Of a stretch of 64,000 bases of DNA, positions 1 through 9,156 are shown one piece after another. The stretch is from positions 1-64,000 of the forward strand of contig JAEURH010000001.1 of assembly GCA_016789365.1 (NCBI GenBank), written 5' to 3'. The stretch comes from Anaerolineales bacterium (lineage in GTDB: Bacteria > Chloroflexota > Anaerolineae > Anaerolineales > Villigracilaceae). Below the pieces are notes generated by a model. It saw nothing but the letters and a program-made list of their open reading frames with translations, had not been told where the DNA came from and ran no database searches. The translations under genes and the position numbers were made by a program. Numbering within the stretch: position 1 is the stretch's first letter; each line of letters starts with the position of its first letter.

Positions 1-2780
1 TTGCCACTTTATTGCTTCGCTTTGCATTAGTCATTGCACCATCCAAATGGTTAGCATTATTTCTCCCCATCTGGACTCAAACTTTAATTAATCTAGCCGC
101 CCTCGCTTTTTGGACTCTCGCCGCTGAACTTTTTGATGTTCGTCAGGGTAAACGTTTATTTGGTTTGCTCAATGCAGGTTCGTGGCTTTCTTATGTTGTA
201 GCAGGTCCATTCACTGGCACGTTTGTCAATTTGCTTGGCACAGAAAATCTTTATATCGTCATTGCCATTTGTTTATTCATTGCGTTATTAATTCAAGGGG
301 TCATTATTCGTGGTATGAAAAAATCTGCGCCGCAAACGAGTGAAAGCGCCCAACAAGAACAACCTCCGCTCAGCGCATTATTTCGCAATCGTTTTATTTT
401 ATTGGTGCTTGGTCTCGCCGCCATTTGGCGCGTGGCATATTTCGTCATGGATGCAATTTTTTACAACATGGCATCCATTCAATATCCCAACACAGCCGAT
501 AACGCCGTCTTTATTGGAAATTTTTTCAGCATGGTCGGTTTACTAGGATTCATCACCGACACATTTTTGACGGGTCGCATCATTAGTAGATTTGGATTGT
601 GGGCTGGGCTTTTAACTACTCCACTGGCTTTGATTCTGTCTATGAGCGGATTCGCAGGCGCAGGCTTTCTCGCTTCTTCCTGGACCTTGGGCTTGTTCTG
701 GTTTGCTGTGGCAGGGAAATTTAACAACGAGGGTTTGGGATTCACCCTCGACCAATCCGCCTCTTCGATTTTATACCAACCTATATCTGATTCTTTACGT
801 CCGCGGGCGCGTGCGATTGGTGAAGGTATTGTCCAGCCTGCCGCAATCGGCATTGCAGGCTTGTTGCTTACAGTTCTCTCAAATATTTTGAAATTTGATG
901 TACTTCAACTTGTACTTGTTTATTTAATTTTAGCAATTGCTTGGCTTGTATTGAGCATGATTCTTGCAGGAGCATATCCAAAGCAACTAGTTGAAGCCAT
1001 TAACAAACGTAGATTCAAACGTGAAGAGTTAATCAACGTGGAAGAAATCAATGCTGAGGTTTTATACAAAAGTTTGAAAAGCCAATATGATGGAACGATT
1101 GTTTACTCACTTGATTTGCTGGAAGAAATGAATCCCCCCGACTTAAAAAGCGAGTTGATTAACTTACTTGGTCATCCATCATCAAATGTCAGGCTTTCTG
1201 TTTTAGAAAAAATTGAACGTCTCAAACCTGAACAAGCAAAGATTGAATTACCTCCTCGAATTGAGCGAGAAGAATTTCCTCAAACACGAAGTGCGGCAGT
1301 GCAAGCCTTTTCCGCATTAAGTGCAGAAGATATTAATTTAATTCTGCCATATCTCAACTCAAATAATTCAGCCGATACATTTGGCGCAATTGTTGGTTTG
1401 CTCAAATACGGCGGCGAACAAGGGATTACGATTTCAAGAGAGAAGTTAGAAAAATTAGCGAGTCATTCGCTCACAAAAAATCGCCTGATGGCGGCACAAG
1501 CCTTGCGTAGGTTTGGGTCAAGTGGGTTTGAAGACGTGCTTGAAATTTTTTTTGATGATGAAGATGCAAATGTCAAAAAAGAAGCCATCATCGCTAGCGG
1601 AAAAGTGAAAAGCGAGAACTTATATGAAAAGGTTTTGCTCGCGCTGAAAAATATCCGCACGCGAGATGCGGCGGCAAAAGCACTGCAAGCCAGCGGAGAA
1701 TCAGCATTATCCTTTATTGAAAAAGGCTTAGCAGATGAAACTTTCCCAAAAGCGGCGCGAATCAAATTAGCGAAAGTATGCGAGAGTATTCGTGGTGAAA
1801 AAACTATTCAACTGCTCAAAAAATATATTTCTGTTTCAGATAATGATTTGAGGAAAGCAATTCTTTCAGCGTTGAATGAGTGTGGATTCGTCAGCCAGAA
1901 AAAAAATGATGGAGAGATACAGGCTCAAATCAAGAAAGAAGCGGCGGATGTTCGGATGTTGTATTCTGTTTTGAGAGAAGTTGAATTTAACAGTGAGATG
2001 AATCTGTTAAGTCAGGCAATCCGCGTTGAATTGAATCATATCAGAGATAGATTATTTTATTTATGCATATTTTTGTTTAATAGAAAAGCGATTTTGAATG
2101 CGCGAAGAATCATTTTGCAAAAGAATGAAGCCAAACTGCCGTATGCCATTGAAACACTGGATACGATTTTGCCACGCAATGTGAAAAATATTTTGTTACC
2201 ACTTGCTGAAGAATTAAGTGGAAATGATGCTTGTAAAAAAATTGGGATTGGTGAAAAAATTTCGTTGAATGAACTTGCAGAAAAATCGCAAGGCTGGTTA
2301 AAGATTTGTCTAAGTGTGAAAGGAAGCCCAATGTATTCAACTGTTGAAAAAGTTTTGATTTTGAAATCGGTCAATTTGTTTAAGTCCACGCCTGATGATG
2401 CGCTAGCAGAATTGAGTGAAATTATTTCAGAAGTGGAAGTGCCTGCGGGAAAAAATATCGTGATGAAAGGCGAATCTGGCAGTAGTATGTTTATTATCGT
2501 CAATGGCAAAGTTGCGGTGTTGGATGATGAACGAGTTGTAAACACTTTAGGCGAACGCGCTGTGTTTGGTGAATTGGCATTATTAGATACCGAGCCACGC
2601 ACTGCGACAATACGCGCTTTGGAAGATACATTGTTATTCCGTTTAGACCAAGAACCGTTTTATGAATTGATGTCTGATAGAGTTGAAGTAGCGATGGGCA
2701 CGATTCAAATGCTAGCAGGGAATTTACGCGCGCGTGTAAGAGAAGTGATGGAGTTGCATGGGAAGTTGGGTAATTCGTGA
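1..2780 (+). CDS. MFS-like transporter with HEAT repeats and cNMP-binding domain (5' partial)
   Basis: The reading frame is open to the window edge, so the N-terminus is missing; the first in-frame start inside the window is a TTG at 12. The first ~320 visible residues are a polytopic membrane domain that resembles MFS or nucleotide-transporter (NTT)-like permeases. Residues ~370-640 are an Ala/Leu-rich helical repeat region of HEAT type. The C-terminal ~130 residues form a cyclic-nucleotide-binding (CAP_ED) domain with the phosphate-cassette pattern FGELALLDTEPRTATIRA. Similar MFS-HEAT-cNMP architectures are known in other bacteria; the substrate and the ligand are unknown. The gene ends just before a repeat-rich spacer. 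Confidence 0.8.
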   Translation, partial: ATLLLRFALVIAPSKWLALFLPIWTQTLINLAALAFWTLAAELFDVRQGKRLFGLLNAGSWLSYVVAGPFTGTFVNLLGTENLYIVIAICLFIALLIQGVIIRGMKKSAPQTSESAQQEQPPLSALFRNRFILLVLGLAAIWRVAYFVMDAIFYNMASIQYPNTADNAVFIGNFFSMVGLLGFITDTFLTGRIISRFGLWAGLLTTPLALILSMSGFAGAGFLASSWTLGLFWFAVAGKFNNEGLGFTLDQSASSILYQPISDSLRPRARAIGEGIVQPAAIGIAGLLLTVLSNILKFDVLQLVLVYLILAIAWLVLSMILAGAYPKQLVEAINKRRFKREELINVEEINAEVLYKSLKSQYDGTIVYSLDLLEEMNPPDLKSELINLLGHPSSNVRLSVLEKIERLKPEQAKIELPPRIEREEFPQTRSAAVQAFSALSAEDINLILPYLNSNNSADTFGAIVGLLKYGGEQGITISREKLEKLASHSLTKNRLMAAQALRRFGSSGFEDVLEIFFDDEDANVKKEAIIASGKVKSENLYEKVLLALKNIRTRDAAAKALQASGESALSFIEKGLADETFPKAARIKLAKVCESIRGEKTIQLLKKYISVSDNDLRKAILSALNECGFVSQKKNDGEIQAQIKKEAADVRMLYSVLREVEFNSEMNLLSQAIRVELNHIRDRLFYLCIFLFNRKAILNARRIILQKNEAKLPYAIETLDTILPRNVKNILLPLAEELSGNDACKKIGIGEKISLNELAEKSQGWLKICLSVKGSPMYSTVEKVLILKSVNLFKSTPDDALAELSEIISEVEVPAGKNIVMKGESGSSMFIIVNGKVAVLDDERVVNTLGERAVFGELALLDTEPRTATIRALEDTLLFRLDQEPFYELMSDRVEVAMGTIQMLAGNLRARVREVMELHGKLGNS

Positions 2781-2809
2781 TGCGTAATGCGTAATTGGTA
2801 ATTTGTAAT
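2780..2809. repeat. GTAATGCGTAATTGGTAAT-type short satellite
   Basis: Degenerate tandem units of the type taatgcgtaat/taattggtaat lie immediately after the stop codon at 2780. The same word family occurs in frame inside priA (18776-18837 and 17976-18003) and sbcC (23365-23410). Confidence 0.55.
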
Positions 2810-2817
2810 ATTTTATA

Positions 2818-2994
2818 TACTCGGTGGTCGAGTAGCCGCGCTCTTGTTCTTGCGGCGTATCGAGACTACCAGTTAAGTAAATAATTCTTGTAACTAAAAT
2901 TACTTTTATATCTTGTTGGTCTCGATACGAGTTTCGACATTCGTCTCAACCCTACCCTTCGATAAACTCAGGACAACGCTCGACCAACGGAGTA
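2818..2994. repeat. Palindromic intergenic element with terminal inverted repeats
   Basis: The ends are imperfect inverted repeats: TACTCGGTGGTCGAG at 2818-2832 and CTCGACCAACGGAGTA at 2979-2994. The interior has further opposed segments (TCGAGACTACCAG versus TTGGTCTCGATACGAG). It has no coding capacity, so it looks like a MITE/REP-like element. Its right end contributes the GGAG that serves as ribosome binding site for the gene starting at 2999. Confidence 0.6.
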
Positions 2995-2998
2995 TTGT

Positions 2999-3514
2999 AT
3001 GACAGGAAGAAATTCAGAAAGTTGTGATGGACCTTTACATCCCAAAGCCATTGAGGGCATGTATTTATTTAACTTAAAAAAATTCTTTGAAGCGCATGAA
3101 GAATTAGAAATTGCATGGAATGAAGAAAAAAGTGAAGTCCGTGATTTGTATCGTGGTATCTTACAAGTAGCGGTGACTTATTTACACATCACACGCGGAA
3201 ATTATGATGGTGCTATTAAAGTCTATAAAAGAAGCCAGCGATGGTTACAAGGTTGGAATGATGTGTGCAGAGGAATTAACGTCAAGCAATTTCAAGAAGA
3301 CGCAAGAAATGTGATGAATGAAGTAGAACGATTAGGGAAAGAGAGAATTGGAGAATTTGATATTGCTTTGTTCAAGCCAATTCAATGGAAAGAAAAGAGG
3401 ATTTGGATTTGTGATAGATGCGGCAGTGAAATGTACGAAAAGAATTGCAAAGTCAGTTGCCCCAACTGTGGCAATCGCTTTGACTGTTCAGATTTGAATT
3501 TATATTTTGATTAG
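2999..3514 (+). CDS. DUF309 protein with C-terminal zinc ribbon
   Basis: Residues ~15-85 match the DUF309 pattern (FNLKKFFEAHEELE followed by YRGILQVAVTYLHITRGN), a helical family of unknown function. Residues ~138-165 carry two CxxC knuckles (CDRCG and CPNCG) that would form a zinc ribbon, which is not part of the core DUF309 domain. The ATG is preceded by GGAG with six-base spacing. The following gene begins 10 bases after the stop, suggesting an operon with the two M50 genes. Cytosolic; function unknown. Confidence 0.8.
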   Translation: MTGRNSESCDGPLHPKAIEGMYLFNLKKFFEAHEELEIAWNEEKSEVRDLYRGILQVAVTYLHITRGNYDGAIKVYKRSQRWLQGWNDVCRGINVKQFQEDARNVMNEVERLGKERIGEFDIALFKPIQWKEKRIWICDRCGSEMYEKNCKVSCPNCGNRFDCSDLNLYFD

Positions 3515-3524
3515 GAATCGTATT

Positions 3525-4060
3525 ATGAAATCAACTCAACTTGGCAAATTTTTTGGTTTGCAAATCAGTTTTGTCCCCCCAGTATTTATAGGGGTTGTAG
3601 GAATTTGGTTAGGTTTAAGTTTATTTGGTTACTACACACTTGATATTCCATTCGGAGAATCAGTTATATTAGGCTTTGTGGCAATGCTTTTACATTATGT
3701 TTTAGAATTGATTCATAGTTTAGGTCATGCAGTTGCCGCAAAATGGACAGGCTACCCCATGACCGAAATACGCTTTGGGATGTATAGCTTTTATGCTCAA
3801 ACAATTTACCCTGTAGATGAACCTCAACTACCATCATCCACGCATATCACTAGGGCATTGGGTGGTCCAATTGCAAATTTAATTTTGTCTTTTATTCTTC
3901 TTGCTACCCTTTCACTTTGGCAAGGAAACTGGTATTGGGTAGGCATGTTCGTTTTTTAGATAACTTAATTTATGTAGTACAAGTTTTTATACCACTAGGC
4001 TTTAATGATGCAAGTACAATATTGAATGAACTGCGTAAAAAAAATAAACAGAATGGATAA
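3525..4060 (+). pseudogene. Site-2-protease-like membrane protein, frameshifted and lacking the catalytic Glu
   Basis: An ATG at 3525 preceded by AGGA opens a membrane protein related to peptidase family M50. The zinc motif reads HSLGH instead of HExxH, so the general-base Glu is absent. The frame stops at 3957-3959 directly after a T6 run (3952-3957). One extra T there restores 37 more family-like residues (LDNLIYVVQVFIPLGFNDAST and on, resembling the M50 C-terminal motif region) and places the stop at 4058-4060, overlapping the next ATG as TAATG. It is either a true frameshift or a homopolymer sequencing error. The missing Glu is independent of the frameshift, so even the intact protein would probably be a non-peptidase homologue. 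Confidence 0.7.
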
Positions 4061-4806
4061 TGAATATGCCTTTTTTTCAAATACCCCAACCCACTCGCTT
4101 TGACCTTAACTTTTCAGTCGCAGGGATTCCTGTGCGCGTGCATCCGCTGTTTTGGGTGATTGCGATTTTGTTCGGCTCAGCATCGTTAAACCCGCTGAGT
4201 ATTCTGATGTGGATTTTTGTTATTTTTGTTTCCATACTCGTCCACGAGTTAGGACATGCCTTCGCATTCCGCAGGTTTGGTCAAGACTCGTATGTTGTTT
4301 TACATCTCATGGGCGGGTTGGCAGTGCCTATCTCTAATGGATATGATGGCGGATATGCAAGGCTTACGCCCAACCAAAATATTTTTATCTCATTGGCAGG
4401 TCCGTTTGCTGGTTTTTTACTAGCATTGGTTATCATCCTTGCAGGGATTGGAATCGGTGGGCAATTTGTCATCAGCGTACTTGGAATCATCCCCATCCCA
4501 AATGTAATCTTGCCTTATGAATTTGGGATGTTAAGTCGCCTCTTTGGCATGTTTATATTTGTTAACTTTTTCTGGGGGTTTATCAACTTACTACCCGTCT
4601 TCCCGCTGGATGGTGGCAATGTGGCGCGTTATACCTTAATCCAAACAGACCCCATTAATGGATTACGAAATTCACTTTGGCTGTCTGTAATTGTCGGTGC
4701 TTTGATTGCAATTGCAGGTTATGTGTTTCTGCAAAGTATTTACATGGCGTTTCTGTTTGGGTACTTGGCGTTTCAAAGTTATCAGGCTTTGCAATACCGA
4801 TACTAA
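4060..4806 (+). CDS. Site-2 protease family intramembrane metallopeptidase (M50)
   Basis: This 248-residue polytopic protein has the zinc motif HELGH at about residue 65 and the second M50 motif LPVFPLDGG at about residue 180. Both sit in predicted membrane segments, as in S2P/SpoIVFB-type intramembrane proteases. All expected metal ligands are visible (two His and the Asp of LDGG). Its start overlaps the restored stop of the upstream M50-like gene, implying translational coupling. An alternative ATG lies two codons downstream. The substrate cannot be inferred. Confidence 0.88.
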   Translation: MNMPFFQIPQPTRFDLNFSVAGIPVRVHPLFWVIAILFGSASLNPLSILMWIFVIFVSILVHELGHAFAFRRFGQDSYVVLHLMGGLAVPISNGYDGGYARLTPNQNIFISLAGPFAGFLLALVIILAGIGIGGQFVISVLGIIPIPNVILPYEFGMLSRLFGMFIFVNFFWGFINLLPVFPLDGGNVARYTLIQTDPINGLRNSLWLSVIVGALIAIAGYVFLQSIYMAFLFGYLAFQSYQALQYRY

Positions 4807-4813
4807 AATTTTT

Positions 4814-4880
4814 ATCCGCAGATTTCGCAGAAACGCGCAGATTTTTTATTTGTCTGCGAAATCTGCCCAATCTGCGGATT
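4814..4880. repeat. ATCCGCAGATT...AATCTGCGGAT inverted repeat
   Basis: A 67-base palindromic element (arms ATCCGCAGATT and AATCTGCGGAT, inner arms TTCGCAGA and TCTGCGAA) fills the gap between two convergent genes. It may act as a bidirectional terminator, but the sequence is that of a dispersed repeat rather than a classical T-tract terminator. Confidence 0.6.
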
Positions 4881-4884
4881 GGTT

Positions 4885-7800
4885 CTATATTCTTCGTATC
4901 GCCAGCATCGTCAAATCATCCCCTAACGGCACTGCTTCAATAAACTCATTCAAACATTCTTCAATCGCTAGCAAGGTTTCATCTGGCGTATTGAATTTCA
5001 AAGACTTCATTACATCCAACAAACGGGCTTCACCAAATAATTCACTATTTGGTGAAAAGGCTTCTGTTAAACCATCCGTATAAAGTAACAAAGTTTCACC
5101 AACGCTTAATAAAATTTCTTTTTGATTAATGTTTGGGTTTTCAGTTGCGCCCAATGCCACTGCCGTGCGAGATAATTTTTCAACTTCATTATTTGCTCGC
5201 AACAAAAACGGCGGGTTATGACCAGCATTCACATAGGTAAAGATTCCCGTTTCAACATCTAACTCACCATACACAGCCGTTACAAACATACCTTGTTGTG
5301 TATCAGGCAATAGCAAATCATTTACACGTTGCAACGCTTCAGCAGGAGATTTTGTTTCCAACACTGCCGCGCGTACCAATGTTCGCGTCAACGCCATAAA
5401 CAATGCGGCAGGCATTCCTTTATCTGCCACATCAGCAATAAAAATTCCAAGTTTGTTGTTTGGCAATTCAATCAAATCATAAAAATCGCCACCGACTTGA
5501 CGTGCCGTGCGCCAACGCGTTGCAATTTGCCATTTGGGATGAGTCGGTAAAACGCTGGGAATAAACGTCTGTTGAATTTGGCGAGCAAGTTGCACTTCAG
5601 TTTCGAGGCGTTCACGCACTACCATCTCTTGTTGCAATAAATCATTTTGAATCGCCAGCGCGGCTTGTTGTGCAATGCCATGAATAATTTCAATACGACG
5701 CGAACGGAATCTTTGTCCGTTTTCTGTTTCTTCGATTAACATCACACCAAACAAATCATTTTTGATAGATAACGGAACGGCGATTAACAAACGTTCAGCA
5801 TTCATCACATCCGCTTCATCTTGACCTTGTGGCTGAATCTGCAACCAATCTTTTGGTTTCGCCTGAGCAGATAGTGATTGTGTAATCAATCTATTTTCTT
5901 GCAACGTTACGCCTAATAATGGAAAGACATCCAAAGAAAATTCTTTTTCAGTCATAATTTTTTCTTCATCGTCCGAAAAACCATATTCATGCGATGCTGA
6001 AAAAGTTTCACGTTCTGTATCCCAACGATACAATGCCACTCGTTTTATGCCAACCAAAATTGGCATGATGCGGATAATTGAACTTAATATTTCATCCAAA
6101 TCACTTAAACTGACAACCGCTTGCGCCACTTGCAACAAAGCCGCAGAGGCATAAGCTTGTTCTTGTGCGGCATCAAACAGACGCGCGTTTTCAATTGCAA
6201 CCGCCGCATAATTTGCAAATGTTGCCGCAATAGAACGTGCTTCGTGACCATACTTTCCCGAAGCATGATGCGCCAATGTCAGCAACCCAAGTTGACGGTC
6301 ACCCACACGAAGCGGCGCAACAATGGATGAATAATTTTTATCGTAGCCAGCGGTGATTCCACCAGGCCACATCGGGTCATCTGGCTTGCGGATGATGGGC
6401 AAGTCAGACATCATTGCTTCTGCCATCGAGTAAAGAGAATCGGGATTGCTAAAACAAGTTTCTTCTAATTGATTTGCATCAATGCCATGCACAGCCGAAA
6501 GGCATAACGCATCACCTTGTAATAACCAAATTGCAGAAATATCTACGGGCAAGTTACGGTCTAATTCGGCGAGGATGGTTTGCAACACTTCCTCCACGCC
6601 CACATTGCTAGAGACCAAACCCGCTACTTCTCTTAAACTATCAGCAATTTGTCTGCGCCATTGTTCCGAGCGATATAAATCGGCATTGCGAATCGCCGCC
6701 GCCATTGTGTCGGCAACTGCTTCAAACATAATCTGGTCATCTTCAGTGAAAGCGTTTTTTCTATCCGATTGAATATCTAACAAGCCAACTACTTTTTCAT
6801 TGAAAATCAGTGGCACGCATAATTCTGATTTTGTATTTTTCGGGGGTAAAGGAGAAGGTACATAACGTTCCTCTTTGCTCACGTCGTTAACTAAAACTGT
6901 TTTTCCATTTCGTGATACCCATGGCATAATGCCCATTTCATCATCTAATGAAATGTTATAGCCTTCTAGTTGTTTGCTTCGTTTGCCACTGCCTGCTTCG
7001 TAAGTGATTAATCTACGATTGGGGTGAACGGTGAATAACGAAACATACGGGTACTTAAATTTTTCGTGGATTAAGTTCGCCGCATCACGCATCAATTCAG
7101 ATAGGTCAAGTGTAGATGTGACGCTTTTGCCAACTTCTGAAACCAATGTGAGTTGGTCGGCTCGGCGGCGTAAACTGCTATATAACCTTGCGCCTTCAAC
7201 AGCACTGGCGATGTTATCTGCTAAAGCGTGAAGAATTAATAAATCATTTGGATGAAAGCCGCGCAGTTGATTGCTTTGCACGTCTAACACGCCTAACACT
7301 TCATCTTCTATTTTTAACGGAATAACAACTTCCGATTTTGTTTCAGGTAAACTATCAATAAAACGAAAACGCGAATCTTTTTGCACATCGTCACAAACAA
7401 TCACTTTCCCAGTCTGTGCGGCTTCGCCGATTAAACCTTGTCCCACTTCTACTTCCAAAGCGATAGAAGCTTTTTTCATCCCTTTGCGCGGAGCAGTAGC
7501 ACTCGCTCGAAAACGCAAGTATTTTGCATTTGGTTTAAGCGTAAAAATAGCAACGTAATAAAAATGAAATGTCTTTTGAATTAATTTTGTCACTTGCTCG
7601 GCGAGTTCATCTAAATCTTGGGCGTTGGCAATTTGTGCGCTGACATCACGCACTAAATTTAATTGTCTTAAACGAAATTGTTCTACATTGATGCGATGTG
7701 ATGCAATTAAGTTAACCGAAATGATTTGGGCTAAACCTTGTAATAAATTTAATTCTTCAGAAGAAAAGGCTTGCCCTTTTGTACGGGTCACTTGTAAAGC

Positions 7801-8139
7801 CCCTAGCGAGATGCCCTGGTCTGCGAGCGGTACACAAGCATAAGTTAAGTTTGAGGCGGGGGTTTTCGTCTTACTATTTTTTGTAATTAACTTCCCCGCT
7901 TTAATGGCATGTTTCATTCCATCAATGGATGGTTGCGATGGAAAAATATTTTTTTCGTTCCAATCAGGCAAACGAAAAATTTTTTCTTGCAACCAAACAT
8001 CTACCTTGCCATTAATGAAATGGCTGGTCATGGCAATAATTTGGTCGCGTTGTACAGCGAGTGAATGATTACTACGAAGTTGCTCCCCCAGGCTGGCAAG
8101 TTGTAGCCAATCCCAAGATGTTCGGGCGGCGGGAGACAT
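4885..8139 (-). CDS. Multi-GAF sensor with SpoIIE/RsbU-type PP2C phosphatase
   Basis: The 1084-residue soluble protein contains about five GAF-type repeats (roughly 1-160, 165-325, 335-495, 500-665, 670-830). A linker with the typical LARQIQQTFIPSVLP segment leads to a C-terminal SpoIIE phosphatase domain (~855-1084). The metal-binding motifs VGGDFYD, ADVADKG, LLLYTDGLTE and GDDLT are present. In partner-switching systems such enzymes dephosphorylate an RsbV/SpoIIAA antagonist in response to a signal. The gene lies 3 bp downstream of an RsbW-like kinase gene, with an RsbV-like gene further upstream on the same strand, giving a complete phosphatase-kinase-antagonist set. AGGGA precedes the ATG. 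The GAF ligands are unknown. Confidence 0.92.
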   Translation of the reverse strand: MSPAARTSWDWLQLASLGEQLRSNHSLAVQRDQIIAMTSHFINGKVDVWLQEKIFRLPDWNEKNIFPSQPSIDGMKHAIKAGKLITKNSKTKTPASNLTYACVPLADQGISLGALQVTRTKGQAFSSEELNLLQGLAQIISVNLIASHRINVEQFRLRQLNLVRDVSAQIANAQDLDELAEQVTKLIQKTFHFYYVAIFTLKPNAKYLRFRASATAPRKGMKKASIALEVEVGQGLIGEAAQTGKVIVCDDVQKDSRFRFIDSLPETKSEVVIPLKIEDEVLGVLDVQSNQLRGFHPNDLLILHALADNIASAVEGARLYSSLRRRADQLTLVSEVGKSVTSTLDLSELMRDAANLIHEKFKYPYVSLFTVHPNRRLITYEAGSGKRSKQLEGYNISLDDEMGIMPWVSRNGKTVLVNDVSKEERYVPSPLPPKNTKSELCVPLIFNEKVVGLLDIQSDRKNAFTEDDQIMFEAVADTMAAAIRNADLYRSEQWRRQIADSLREVAGLVSSNVGVEEVLQTILAELDRNLPVDISAIWLLQGDALCLSAVHGIDANQLEETCFSNPDSLYSMAEAMMSDLPIIRKPDDPMWPGGITAGYDKNYSSIVAPLRVGDRQLGLLTLAHHASGKYGHEARSIAATFANYAAVAIENARLFDAAQEQAYASAALLQVAQAVVSLSDLDEILSSIIRIMPILVGIKRVALYRWDTERETFSASHEYGFSDDEEKIMTEKEFSLDVFPLLGVTLQENRLITQSLSAQAKPKDWLQIQPQGQDEADVMNAERLLIAVPLSIKNDLFGVMLIEETENGQRFRSRRIEIIHGIAQQAALAIQNDLLQQEMVVRERLETEVQLARQIQQTFIPSVLPTHPKWQIATRWRTARQVGGDFYDLIELPNNKLGIFIADVADKGMPAALFMALTRTLVRAAVLETKSPAEALQRVNDLLLPDTQQGMFVTAVYGELDVETGIFTYVNAGHNPPFLLRANNEVEKLSRTAVALGATENPNINQKEILLSVGETLLLYTDGLTEAFSPNSELFGEARLLDVMKSLKFNTPDETLLAIEECLNEFIEAVPLGDDLTMLAIRRI

Positions 8140-8142
8140 GAG

Positions 8143-8550
8143 TTATTCCCTTCGTTTGGTCATCGTCAGCACATTGCCAGATTTGGATGATTCATAATGC
8201 ACACTATCCATTAACTTTCGCATCAGATACACACCCAAACCGCCAATTTGCCGTTTGGCAAGGTCTGCTTTTAAGTTTGGTTCTTTTACAGCACTTGAGT
8301 CAAATGATTTTCCATTATCGTGCATCACGATAATAATTTTATCGCCTTGCATTTCGCATGTTACAGAAAAAGATGCGTTCTTGACGCCTGCGTACGCATG
8401 TTCAATAATATTGGTTGCGGCTTCATCTGCCGCAAGTTGTAAAGAATAAATTGTTTTTTCTGAAAACCCGCCTGCGCGAGCAACATCCGCAACCATATCG
8501 CGGATTTCATCCAGAAATTCAAATCTGGCTGGGTAATTAATACTTGGCAT
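8143..8550 (-). CDS. RsbW-type anti-sigma factor / serine kinase
   Basis: This 135-residue protein is a HATPase_c_2 kinase. The N box reads DEAATNIIEHAY (~residue 46), G1 is DNGKSFD (~86) and the G2-like segment is GGLGVYLMRKLMD. Family members phosphorylate an RsbV-type antagonist and bind a sigma factor or other target. No sigma factor gene is visible in the window, so the final target is open. It is probably co-transcribed with the phosphatase gene downstream and the STAS gene upstream. Confidence 0.9.
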   Translation of the reverse strand: MPSINYPARFEFLDEIRDMVADVARAGGFSEKTIYSLQLAADEAATNIIEHAYAGVKNASFSVTCEMQGDKIIIVMHDNGKSFDSSAVKEPNLKADLAKRQIGGLGVYLMRKLMDSVHYESSKSGNVLTMTKRRE

Positions 8551-8678
8551 AAAATAAAAAATGATATGCCGCCTCTAAACATAGCGAGACGGCATTCTCC
8601 TGTCTTTCTATTTAAAATTGCGCCACGCGCCTCATACTTAGGGGTCGGCTTGATTCTGCTAGTCGAATTTTTTCTAAT

Positions 8679-9014
8679 CTACAAACTTCCAACGGCTTCG
8701 GTTGTGTCATCGAAGGTTTTGAAAAGTTCAGTAAAGCCTGCCAATTCAAGCGCCTCACGGATTCGGTCAGGTACACGCGCCAAAACCACTTCGCCACGAT
8801 TATAGCGTTTGCAATTGCGTTGTGTGGCAAGTAAGGCACGAAACCCCGCACTAGACATGTATTCCAATTCACTCATATCTAGCACAATTTTATAACGTCC
8901 ATTGTTGGTAGCCTTTTCAAGTTCTTTTGTAAATTGAGGTGCAGTGGAACTATCAACCCGCCCTTTTACTGCAATCAGGTCACAATGTTTGAATTCCTGT
9001 GTAGTGACTTCCAT
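8679..9014 (-). CDS. STAS-domain anti-sigma factor antagonist (RsbV/SpoIIAA-like)
   Basis: A 111-residue STAS domain starts at the ATG at 9014, preceded by AAGGAG. An upstream in-frame extension is possible but lacks a better start. The phospho-acceptor region reads LDMSELEYMSSAGFRAL, matching the usual D-x-S...SSAG pattern, so the Ser of SSAG is the likely site modified by the kinase encoded at 8143-8550. About 130 bp separate it from that gene. The region 9015-9156 is a divergent promoter region shared with the response regulator on the other strand. Confidence 0.9.
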   Translation of the reverse strand: MEVTTQEFKHCDLIAVKGRVDSSTAPQFTKELEKATNNGRYKIVLDMSELEYMSSAGFRALLATQRNCKRYNRGEVVLARVPDRIREALELAGFTELFKTFDDTTEAVGSL

Positions 9015-9156
9015 AGCTTCTCCTTCGCCAACAAATGATTTTTTCTTACTGAATGTGCAAATTATATCACGGCTTATAGGCATTAAAGGAGGTCTAAAAC
9101 ACTATGCTTGAAACAGGCAAATGGTTTACAATTAGCAAATATAGAAGGAGAAAAGA

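Noticed and set aside
2818..2994. Insertion sequence
   Set aside because: It has terminal inverted repeats but only ~177 bases and no transposase frame, so it is listed as a non-autonomous repeat.
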